In this document: piece after piece, positions 14,501-19,325 of the stretch
Position numbering within the stretch: position 1 is the stretch's first letter
Layout of the letters: every line of letters begins with the position of its first letter
Assembly (NCBI GenBank): GCA_045644545.1
Contig: JAZRHC010000031.1
Coordinates: 1-24,208 of the forward strand
Reading direction: 5' to 3'
DNA from: Scatosoma sp045644545
GTDB lineage: Bacteria; Bacillota; Clostridia; Christensenellales; Borkfalkiaceae
Length of the DNA: 24,208 bases
Notes under the pieces: generated by a model
Database searches by the model: none
Seen by the model: only the letters and a program-made list of their open reading frames with translations
What the model was told of the DNA's origin: nothing
Position numbers and translations under genes: made by a program

Positions 14501-15828
14501 CAAGCCTCGTTCAAAGTCACCGTATCGACGAACCCGCCGCGGAGCTTGATGCATTTCATATCCTGCCCGCCGATATCGAGCACGCAATCCACCTGCGGGT
14601 CGAAAAACGCCGCCGCCTTGCTGTGCGCCACCGTTTCCACTTCTCCCTCGTCTAAGCAAAACGCGGCTTTTAACAGAGCCTCGCCGTACCCCGTCGAACA
14701 GGAGCGCGCGAGCTTTGCCTTTTCGGGAAGCTGCGCGTTCAGCTCTTCCATCGCCTTGACCGCCGTGAGGACGGGATTGCCTTGATTGTTTCCGTACCAC
14801 GAATAAAGCAACTCGCCGTCTTTGCCGACGAGCGCGAGCTTGGTCGTCGTAGAGCCCGCGTCGATCCCCAAAAAACATTCCCCTTCATAATTCGCGATCG
14901 CGCCCTTTTTGACCATCGCCTTTTTATGGCGGTCGTAGAACGCGAGATAGTCCTCTTTATCGCTAAAAAGCGGCTCTAACCGCTTGATTTCGGACTGCAT
15001 TTGCACGCCCTGCTCCAAGCGCTCGATCAAGCCATCGAGCGCAAATTCTTTTCGCTCGTCCGCGTCAAGCGCCGCGCCGAACGCCGCGAAAAGGTGGGAA
15101 TTATCGGGGTCGATCACCGTTTCGTCCGTCAGCTTCAAGGTGCGGATAAACGCCGCTTTGAGCTCCGTTAAAAAGTGCAACGGTCCGCCTAAAAACGCGA
15201 CCCTGCCCCGTATGGGTTTGCCGCAAGCAAGCCCCGAGATCGTCTGATTCACGACCGCTTGAAAAATAGACGCCGCCAAGTCCGCCTTGGTCGCGCCCTC
15301 GTTGATCAAAGGTTGAATATCCGTCTTTGCGAACACGCCGCAACGCGCCGCTATGGAATAAATTTCTTTATAATTTTTCGCCGCTTCGTTCAGCCCGCCC
15401 GCGTCCGTTTGGAGCAGCGCCGCCATCTGGTCGATAAACGACCCCGTGCCGCCCGCGCAAACGCCGTTCATACGCTCTTCCACGCCGTTTCCAAAATAAA
15501 TGATTTTCGCGTCCTCGCCGCCGAGCTCAATCGTAACGTCCGTTTTAGGCGCGACGAAACGGATCGCAGAACAGGTCGCCACGACCTCTTGCGCAAAATC
15601 AACTTCGAGCGCTTTGCCGAGCCCGATCCCGCCCGAGCCTGTAATCTGCAAGGACAAAACGCACCCGCCAAGCCGCGCCTTTGCGTCCTTTAACAGCTCG
15701 CAAAGAGTCGCCTGCGTGTGAGAACGGTGACGGCGGTATTCCCCGTACACTATTGAATTTTCCTCGTTTAATACAACGAGCTTAACGGTCGTCGAGCCGA
15801 TATCGATACCCGCTTTATATTTCTTCAT
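11593..15828 (-). CDS. Double-ATPase 2-hydroxyacyl-CoA dehydratase activase-like protein with DUF2229/HgdB-like C-terminal half
   Basis: The 1411-residue protein contains two BadF/BcrA/HgdC-type ASKHA ATPase domains, starting at GIDIGSTTVKL (7-17) and GIDAGSTTTKL (321-331). In HgdC two cysteines 39 apart hold a [4Fe-4S] cluster between two subunits; here Cys124/Cys163 and Cys443/Cys482 have the same spacing, so the two halves could form the cluster within one chain. A Cys cluster follows (603, 606, 610, 629). The C-terminal half (about 660-1400) is DUF2229 and HgdB-like, with conserved Cys in SECYPAK, NDACYPS, TGGCCRASN and QPFACLPNH. Family members drive ATP-dependent low-potential electron transfer for radical dehydratases; the role of this large form is not established. 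It has a strong promoter and is first in the minus-strand operon down to 7137. No dehydratase alpha/beta pair is seen nearby. Confidence 0.88.
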   Translation of the reverse strand: MKKYKAGIDIGSTTVKLVVLNEENSIVYGEYRRHRSHTQATLCELLKDAKARLGGCVLSLQITGSGGIGLGKALEVDFAQEVVATCSAIRFVAPKTDVTIELGGEDAKIIYFGNGVEERMNGVCAGGTGSFIDQMAALLQTDAGGLNEAAKNYKEIYSIAARCGVFAKTDIQPLINEGATKADLAASIFQAVVNQTISGLACGKPIRGRVAFLGGPLHFLTELKAAFIRTLKLTDETVIDPDNSHLFAAFGAALDADERKEFALDGLIERLEQGVQMQSEIKRLEPLFSDKEDYLAFYDRHKKAMVKKGAIANYEGECFLGIDAGSTTTKLALVGKDGELLYSWYGNNQGNPVLTAVKAMEELNAQLPEKAKLARSCSTGYGEALLKAAFCLDEGEVETVAHSKAAAFFDPQVDCVLDIGGQDMKCIKLRGGFVDTVTLNEACSSGCGSFIENFANSLNLTAAEFAKEALFAENPVDLGTRCTVFMNSNVKQAQKEGASVADISAGLAYSVIKNALYKVIKLTNAAELGKHIVVQGGTFYNHAVLRAFERIAGVEATCPDISGIMGAFGAALIAKERYQGQATSTLSFADISTLEYTAATTRCKRCTNNCMLTINSFSGGRKYITGNRCEKGAGTRSTEKKGANLVEYKRNRIFAYEPLENAPRGEIGIPRVLNLYENYPFWATFFKELGFKVTLSPFSDRKLYELGIESIPSESECYPAKLAHGHAQWLVNQGVKTIFHPCVFFERKETENAQNHFNCPIVVSYPENLKNNMEDLREKQVKYIRPFVAFTSEKTIADRLVRLCKEEWAIKAGEVRAAVKKAWAEQLAAKADIRSEGKRVLAEMREKGGRGIVLAGRPYHIDPEINHGIPELIASYGFDVFTEDGLPVDFTPERPLRVVDQWTYHSRLYTAAEFVSKCDDLELIQLNSFGCGLDAVTTDQVCEILEKNNKLYTALKIDEVNNLGAARIRIRSLIAAIAMRKEKGVKAEPKPLRYTRAEYTKQMKADGYTLLIPKMSPIHFDILAPVIRKHGYNAVMLENDTREAIDVGLQFVNNDACYPSIVTVGQIMDAVLSGKYDTNKLAIVMSQTGGCCRASNYVAFIRRALEKAGLPHIPVISINANGMEKNEGFSFTPSLLLDAAHALIYGDLLMRCLYRVRPYEKEKGAANKLHEKWQKICIDSLVNKKREYSYKRVCKELVAEFDRFPIDESVKKPRVGVVGEILVKYMPLANNYLVDLLEAEGAEAVVPDLVDFINYSVYNTQYRRENYSTKASTAFLSRLALKAIKGVRKPAIKALKQSKRFHPPMPMERIAELTKPFLSLGNQYGEGWFLTGEMAELLTTGAPNIVCIQPFACLPNHVVGKGVIKRLKETYPQANIAAVDYDPGASEVNQLNRIKLMLSEAKRRLFEQGEK

Positions 15829-15867
15829 TCGTTCGTTCCTATCCTAACAGCGTTCGTTAATAATTAT

Positions 15868-15896
15868 ATTTTAATTTTTTTGTCGAATTCTGTCAA
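15868..15896 (-). promoter_or_regulatory. Strong sigma-A promoter of the activase operon
   Basis: On the minus strand TTGACA (15896-15891), a 17-base spacer and TAAAAT (15873-15868) lie 39 bases ahead of the ATG at 15828. The rest of the gap up to the tRNA promoter (15897-16051) holds no gene that I can support; an imperfect CGGGA/TCCCG hairpin lies near 16022-16042. Confidence 0.75.
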
Positions 15897-16051
15897 GGAT
15901 TTAAATTGCTTGAAATGATTTTCTCGCAAAATTTTCATTATTTTTTCATTCCTTTTCCGATTTGTCATAGGCTTTAATGACATTATTCGTTTTTTCGAAC
16001 TTTTCCTTGAAAAAGTTTTTTCGGGAATTTCGATAGTCCCGCGAAAAAGAA

Positions 16052-16080
16052 TTGACTTTTAAATATAGATTTGTTATAAT
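16052..16080 (+). promoter_or_regulatory. Promoter of tRNA-Pro(CGG)
   Basis: TTGACT (16052-16057), a 17-base spacer and TATAAT (16075-16080) lie 20 bases ahead of the tRNA gene. Confidence 0.8.
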
Positions 16081-16100
16081 GTTAGCGTTTATTAAGAAAA

Positions 16101-16176
16101 CGAGGCGTAGCGCAGCTGGTAGCGCGCAGCGTTCGGGACGCTGAGGTCGTGGGTTCGATCCCCGTCGCCTCGACCA
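16101..16176 (+). tRNA. tRNA-Pro, anticodon CGG
   Basis: The gene is 76 bases long including encoded CCA. Acceptor stem CGAGGCG pairs with CGCCTCG, the anticodon arm is CAGCG-TTCGGGA-CGCTG giving anticodon CGG, and the T arm is GTGGG-TTCGATC-CCCGT. It has its own promoter and its own terminator. A 22-bp piece of its 3' end recurs 203 bp downstream. Confidence 0.93.
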
Positions 16177-16382
16177 AAACAGCCGTATCACCATAGGTGG
16201 TACGGCTGTTTTTGATTCTACGGCTTGCGACGGGGCTCGAGGGTGGGAGCCGTTTTGCGAGAGCAAAACGCTTTGCCTTACGGAATTTGGATAACGGAAA
16301 AGAAGATAGGCAAAGGCGGCAATTGATAGTTGCCGAGCGGGGCGCGCCGCTAAAGGCGCAATCCCCGTCGCCTCGACCAAAA
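16158..16382 (+). repeat. 203-bp element bounded by two copies of the tRNA-Pro 3' end
   Basis: A 22-bp sequence covering the last half of the T arm, the acceptor strand, CCA and the next three A (16158-16179) is repeated exactly at 16361-16382. The DNA between begins with the tRNA terminator, then the 36-bp motif 16225-16260, then a GNRA-like hairpin (CGTTTTGC-GAGA-GCAAAACG, 16251-16270), and ends with GC-rich hairpins just before the second tRNA end. Integration at a tRNA 3' end leaves such a direct repeat, but no integrase fits in 203 bp, so this is a scar or a small non-autonomous element. The reading frame on the minus strand here is not a gene. Confidence 0.8.
16177..16214 (+). terminator. 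Terminator of tRNA-Pro(CGG)
   Basis: A nearly perfect hairpin begins at the first base after CCA: AAAACAGCCGTA...TACGGCTGTTTTT with an inner CACC-ATA-GGTG stem (one wobble pair) and a T tract. Confidence 0.85.
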
Positions 16383-16417
16383 ACCCGTGAAAATCGTTTG
16401 ATTTTCACGGGTTTTTT
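16379..16417 (+). terminator. Second terminator, after the duplicated tRNA end
   Basis: AAAACCCGTGAAAATC and GATTTTCACGGGTTTT form a perfect 16-bp stem followed by more T. It stands directly after the repeated tRNA 3' end, just as 16177-16214 stands after the complete tRNA; it may be the original tRNA terminator displaced by the 203-bp element. Confidence 0.85.
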
Positions 16418-16465
16418 GCTTTGTTTTTCAATTCCCTTTTCTTTGTTTACTGCGTAGCAAAATTT

Positions 16466-16497
16466 GAGGGCTGACGGTTGGTTTTCCGTCAGCCCTC
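16466..16497 (-). terminator. Hairpin downstream of the ADP-ribosylglycohydrolase remnant
   Basis: GAGGGCTGACGG (16466-16477) and CCGTCAGCCCTC (16486-16497) form a perfect 12-bp stem; on the minus strand it is followed by AAATTTTG. It lies 19 bases beyond the stop of the remnant. Confidence 0.6.
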
Positions 16498-16515
16498 TCT
16501 CTACTCTTGCGCGAT

Positions 16516-16962
16516 TTAAGTTATTTGCTCGCAAAGATTTTCAATATACTCTCTTTTAATTAAAGTATTGCGCCATTCTTGCGGAATCGCGGCATATCCG
16601 TACAATGCACCCGCTAATCCACCCGTAACCGCCGCCACTGTATCTGTATCATCACCAAGATTTACAGCTTTAAGCACAGCTTCCTTATACGAACTTGTTG
16701 TCAACAAACACCAAATTGAAGCTTCCAACGTTGCAACAATATAACCGCTACTCTTAATATCTTTTCTTTTTGTGATGATAAAAGTTCTTTCAAATAAACG
16801 CGAATAATGCGTTAATTCTGCCTCATCTTTATAAAATTTAGCTGCTTTTTCTAATCCTATTTTGACTGATTCGATGGACGGATTCCTTAACAATTCCCAA
16901 AGGACAAAGGCATACCCGCCAAGCCGTATAAACGAATGGAAAAAACCGTTTGGTTTGCCCAC
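16516..16962 (-). pseudogene. ADP-ribosylglycohydrolase (DraG/ARH) family, 5'-truncated remnant
   Basis: The open frame encodes the C-terminal part of an ADP-ribosylglycohydrolase: RLGGYAFVLWELL, SSGYIVATLEASIWCLL and NLGDDTDTVAAVTGGLAGALYG with IPQEW near the end, the second metal-binding motif of the family. These enzymes remove ADP-ribose from proteins or small molecules. The N-terminal half, with the first acidic metal motif, is absent. Similarity stops near 16930, where the sequence becomes a lipase reading on the other strand; the 148-codon frame only runs on by chance into antisense lipase DNA and starts at a GTG without ribosome site. It is A+T-rich, unlike the lipase part. The product should be inactive. 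Confidence 0.75.
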
Positions 16963-17379
16963 CGCGGATTTTTAAAGGTGTGGAAAGAAATCGAGCCTGC
17001 GCTTGAAAAGGATATCGCCGACCCGTATTTTCAAAAAATCGTGATCACGGGCTATTCCCAAGGCGCGGCGGTCGCGCTTTTGTGCCACGAATACGTTTGG
17101 TTTCACCGCCCCGATTTACGGAATACGACGGAGGGTTACGCCTTCGGGTGTCCTCGGGTATTTTGGGGAATCCGCAATAAAAGGTTTAAACAGCGTTGGG
17201 AAAAGTTTTTGATCATACGCAACATAAACGATCTGATTACGCACCTGCCCCCTGCTTTTTTGGGCTATAAGCACGTTGCAAAGATTTTAAAGATCGGAAA
17301 AAAAGGAAAATACGCCCCCTTAGAAGCGCATAACGCGGCAAATATTTTAACCGAGCTTGAAGCGTATGAAAACGAGTAG
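16918..17379 (+). pseudogene. Class 3 lipase-like alpha/beta hydrolase, 5'-truncated remnant
   Basis: From the ATG at 16936 the frame gives 147 residues; it is open to about 16918. It begins within the VHRGFLKVW block of class 3 lipases (here FAHRGFLKVWKEIEPAL) and continues with TGYSQGAAVALL (nucleophile Ser41), ND at Asp99 in NINDLITHLPP and His132 in PLEAHNAANI, so the catalytic triad is present. The usual N-terminal 70-100 residues, with the FRGT oxyanion segment, are missing, as is a ribosome site. The break coincides with that of the opposite-strand ADP-ribosylglycohydrolase. A functional short hydrolase cannot be excluded, but a remnant is more likely. Confidence 0.65.
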
Positions 17380-17430
17380 TAAGCGTTTTTAAATTTTTTT
17401 GAAAAAGTTTTGAAAAGTGATAAAAAACGC

Positions 17431-17459
17431 TTGACTAAAAAGGGTGAGTTAAGTATAAT
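17431..17459 (+). promoter_or_regulatory. Promoter of tRNA-Pro(AGG)
   Basis: TTGACT (17431-17436), a 17-base spacer and TATAAT (17454-17459) lie 35 bases ahead of the tRNA gene. Confidence 0.8.
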
Positions 17460-17494
17460 TATTATGCTGTTCGGGAAGGATAGCAAAAATTTAT

Positions 17495-17571
17495 TGAGGC
17501 ATAGCGCAGTTTGGTAGCGCGCTTGGTTAGGGACCAAGAGGTCGTGGGTTCAAGTCCCGTTGCCTCAACCA
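17495..17571 (+). tRNA. tRNA-Pro, anticodon AGG
   Basis: The gene is 77 bases including encoded CCA. Acceptor TGAGGCA pairs with TGCCTCA, the anticodon arm is CTTGG-TTAGGGA-CCAAG giving anticodon AGG, and the T arm is GTGGG-TTCAAGT-CCCGT. An A at position 34 is uncommon in bacterial tRNAs other than tRNA-Arg(ACG) and would need deamination to inosine by TadA to read CCU/CCC/CCA. It has its own promoter and terminator. Confidence 0.9.
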
Positions 17572-17749
17572 AAAATAGCAGAGAACCTGTGGGTTCCCTG
17601 CTATTTTTTGACTGTCGGCAACGGATCGCGCGAACCGCGTGTTCTCGTGGGTTCACGCGACGAGCGAGAAACGGGAAAGCTGAAATAAACACGAAAGTTG
17701 GCGAGTGAGGAAGCCCTGCCCCATCGGGGCAGATACCCGTTGCCTCAAC
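17556..17749 (+). repeat. 180-bp element bounded by two copies of the tRNA-Pro(AGG) 3' end
   Basis: The 14 bases CCCGTTGCCTCAAC of the T-arm/acceptor 3' end (17556-17569) recur at 17736-17749. The DNA between starts with the tRNA terminator and ends with a GC hairpin (CTGCCCC-ATC-GGGGCAG, 17717-17733) directly before the second copy, the same plan as at 16158-16382. The interior sequences of the two elements are mostly different. The minus-strand reading frame across it is not a gene. Confidence 0.7.
17572..17609 (+). terminator. Terminator of tRNA-Pro(AGG)
   Basis: AAAATAGCAGAGAACC pairs with GGTTCCCTGCTATTTT with one mismatch around TGTG, starting at the first base after CCA and followed by T. 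Confidence 0.85.
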
Positions 17750-17774
17750 GATTAAAAATTTAGCCTTATACACA

Positions 17775-17806
17775 AAAACACGATTGCACTACGGCAACCG
17801 TGTTTT
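17775..17806. terminator. Terminator of the XRE regulator gene
   Basis: AAAACACGATTGC (17775-17787) and GCAACCGTGTTTT (17794-17806) form a 13-bp stem with one mismatch. On the minus strand it overlaps the last two bases of the stop codon region of the regulator; T tracts exist on both strands. Confidence 0.7.
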
Positions 17807-18014
17807 ATTTATTTTCTTCTAATAATTCTTCTAATGAAACTTCAAAATAATGTGCAATTTTTAATAAAGTATCTAAATCAGGTTCGCGGCTTCCACTTTC
17901 CCAAAAACTAATCGTTTGATTGCAAAAGCCAAACTTCTCCCCTAACTTCTGCTGAGAAAGTCCTTTTTCTATTCTTAATTCTTTTAATCTTTTTCCAAAA
18001 ATATTATTTTTCAT
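17805..18014 (-). CDS. XRE (Cro/CI-type) transcriptional regulator
   Basis: The 69-residue protein is a single helix-turn-helix domain of the Cro/CI type: FGKRLKELRIEKGLSQQKLGEKFGFCNQTISFWESGSREPDLDTLLKIAHYFEVSLEELLEE. The length is that of minimal XRE repressors. It is divergent to a three-gene operon; the 97-base gap between the two starts holds two copies of a palindrome, CTACATTTYGTAGG, one next to its own start and one inside the opposite promoter. It therefore most likely represses both itself and the operon 18112-19134, as in prophage and islet modules. A+T-rich composition sets this islet apart from the flanking genes. Confidence 0.88.
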   Translation of the reverse strand: MKNNIFGKRLKELRIEKGLSQQKLGEKFGFCNQTISFWESGSREPDLDTLLKIAHYFEVSLEELLEENK

Positions 18015-18026
18015 AACAATATTTTA

Positions 18027-18040
18027 CTACATTTTGTAGG
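18027..18040. promoter_or_regulatory. Operator O1, palindrome near the XRE start
   Basis: CTACATTTTGTAGG: arms CTACA/TGTAG around TTT. It lies 13 bases ahead of the regulator ATG (18014) and overlaps its likely -10 (TAAAAT on the minus strand), consistent with autorepression. Confidence 0.65.
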
Positions 18041-18047
18041 AAAATAC

Positions 18048-18076
18048 TTGACTTCCTACGAAATGTAGGATATAAT
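18048..18076 (+). promoter_or_regulatory. Promoter of the islet operon with operator O2 (18055-18069) in its spacer
   Basis: TTGACT (18048-18053), 17 bases, TATAAT (18071-18076). The spacer is almost entirely filled by the palindrome CCTACGAAATGTAGG (18055-18069), which is operator O1 in the opposite orientation with one changed base. Repressor bound there would block RNA polymerase. Confidence 0.8.
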
Positions 18077-18111
18077 ATTATTACAAAATAAATGTTGGAG
18101 GTTTTTTACTA

Positions 18112-18297
18112 ATGAAATGTTGTTTTTGTAATAGTGAAAGCGATGTTTTAATGACTGATGGCAAATGTATTTGTTTGCATTGTGCCGAGAAGAAAGGATT
18201 GGTAGTTTGTCCTAAAAAAGGACAGGTAATTGCTAACCCTGAATTTCATTGTGATAATGTTTGCAATGATTGTATTTATGAGGAGGAAGAAAAATGA
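18112..18297 (+). CDS. Small Cys-rich zinc-ribbon-like protein
   Basis: The 61-residue product (GGAGG 11 bases before ATG) has ten cysteines, including CCFC (3-6), CICLHC (19-24), Cys33, and CxxxCxxC (47/51/54), a pattern typical of metal-binding treble-clef or ribbon folds. The opening CCFCNSESDVLMTDGKCICLHC resembles the ClpX-type/zinc-ribbon start CxxC...CxxC. It has no membrane segment, so it is likely cytosolic. Its stop overlaps the next gene's start by four bases (ATGA), so the two are translationally coupled. Function is unknown; it belongs to the XRE-controlled operon. Confidence 0.7.
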   Translation: MKCCFCNSESDVLMTDGKCICLHCAEKKGLVVCPKKGQVIANPEFHCDNVCNDCIYEEEEK

Positions 18298-18689
18298 AGA
18301 AAGGATTTAGAGTTGTTTTATTCGCATTATTAATCATTTTATCTTTTTCGTTGATTGTTGGGTGCAAAAGTAAATTGGAAAAAGAAGAAATTGCATACAA
18401 AATGATATGTTATGTCGCGGAAGATTATAACGAGGAATCCGCCAACGTCACATTACGGTCGGGAAGATTAAATAAAGAAGAAAACGGTAATTATTTTGCA
18501 ACATTTACAGTAATGGTAAATTCATACACTATGTATTTTTGTGGAACATATTACACTGAAACTGGTAAAATAGAATATACCAATATGACAAAAGCAATTC
18601 ATTCTTCTATCACAGGTGCAGGACCTGGTTACTTGGATACAGAATCTTTTGACATTGCAAAAGTAAATAAAAAATTAAAGGGGGATTAA
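18294..18689 (+). CDS. Small lipoprotein, unrecognised
   Basis: The 131-residue product has a lipoprotein signal (MKKGFRVVLFALLIILSFSL, lipobox IVG-Cys24), with GGAGGAAG ahead of the ATG. The mature part is about 107 residues, charged then beta-rich (NYFATFTVMVNSYTMYFCGTYY), with one further Cys. It overlaps the Cys-rich gene by four bases. The composition is A+T-rich. I do not recognise a family. The likely location is the outer face of the cytoplasmic membrane. Confidence 0.75.
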   Translation: MKKGFRVVLFALLIILSFSLIVGCKSKLEKEEIAYKMICYVAEDYNEESANVTLRSGRLNKEENGNYFATFTVMVNSYTMYFCGTYYTETGKIEYTNMTKAIHSSITGAGPGYLDTESFDIAKVNKKLKGD

Positions 18690-18735
18690 AGGTTATAACG
18701 AAATAAAAATTCTTAAAATCTTTTAGATGTAAAAA

Positions 18736-19134
18736 ATGAAAAAATTATTATCTATTACTTTAACAATTATGTTGCTATTTTCAATGACTGCATGCAAAGA
18801 TAAAGAAGATGAGGTGAGCTCTTGTCGTATTGCGGCTAATGGGGCAATTCAATTAGAATCAATGTTTGAATATCGTAATGTATATTTTGACGGTATAACG
18901 TTGACGTGGTCAATGGGTAAAATAACAAGTATGGGTCTTATTGACGTTTCTACTGATACATACAATATTTCAGGAATGATGGCTGTCTGTGATACGACGG
19001 GGTTTTATTATCATAATGAATTTGTCACGACTGGACAATATAACGAAGAAACGGACAAATTTATAATATTAAAAGATTTTTCTTATATAGACAGTCGATG
19101 GGAAAAAAGCGCTGATAACCCTTTATGGAAGTAA
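18736..19134 (+). CDS. Second small lipoprotein, unrecognised
   Basis: The 132-residue product has a lipoprotein signal (MKKLLSITLTIMLLFSMTA, Cys20). No clear ribosome site precedes the ATG (only AGATG), so translation may be weak or the start imprecise. The mature part is beta-rich with GLIDVSTDTYNISGMMAV and TTGQYNEETDKFIIL, a layout loosely like the preceding lipoprotein (a strand-rich centre followed by TGxxxxxT), so the two may be distant paralogues. It ends the islet operon, 26 bases before a long hairpin. Confidence 0.65.
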   Translation: MKKLLSITLTIMLLFSMTACKDKEDEVSSCRIAANGAIQLESMFEYRNVYFDGITLTWSMGKITSMGLIDVSTDTYNISGMMAVCDTTGFYYHNEFVTTGQYNEETDKFIILKDFSYIDSRWEKSADNPLWK

Positions 19135-19160
19135 TCAGTTCAAGATAGGTACAAACTGCT

Positions 19161-19207
19161 CAACCAAAAAATACAGTACATCGTTGATGTGCTGTATTTT
19201 TTGGTTG
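19161..19207 (+). terminator. Long hairpin terminator after the islet operon
   Basis: A 22-bp stem (19161-19182 with 19186-19207; one wobble pair) has a three-base loop and contains A6/T6 runs. Its left arm begins CAACCA, which with the preceding CT looks like the 3' end of tRNA-Pro, but the pairing itself also explains those bases. Confidence 0.85.
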
Positions 19208-19215
19208 TTTCGGCG

Positions 19216-19251
19216 TTGCGACGGGACTTGAGGGTGGGAGCCGTTTTGCGA
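19216..19251 (+). repeat. Second copy of the 36-bp motif found after tRNA-Pro(CGG)
   Basis: This 36-bp stretch matches 16225-16260 at 34 of 36 positions (starting TTGCGACGGG, ending AGCCGTTTTGCGA). In both places it begins about ten bases after the T tract of a strong hairpin, and similar CGCTTTGCC sequence follows. It is therefore part of a repeat family with fixed architecture (hairpin, T run, motif), here without a neighbouring tRNA. Confidence 0.85.
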
Positions 19252-19275
19252 AAACTAACCGCTTTGCCCAAACAA

Positions 19276-19306
19276 AAAGCCGAACTCCGCAAGGGAATTC
19301 GGCTTT
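19276..19306 (-). terminator. Terminator of the NCS2 permease gene
   Basis: AAAGCCGAA (from 19276) and TTCGGCTTT (to 19306) form an interrupted stem; on the minus strand it lies 19 bases after the permease stop and is followed by T5. Confidence 0.75.
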
Positions 19307-19325
19307 CGCTTTTTGATTTAATTTT

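Noticed and set aside
15946..16534. Minus-strand reading frames across tRNA-Pro(CGG) containing VEATGIEPTTS-like peptides
   Set aside because: These peptides are the well-known antisense translation of tRNA genes and their duplicated ends; no ribosome site, and the DNA is explained by tRNA and terminators.
17462..17773. Minus-strand frame over tRNA-Pro(AGG) and its 3' copy
   Set aside because: Same antisense-tRNA artefact (VEATGLEPTTSWS).
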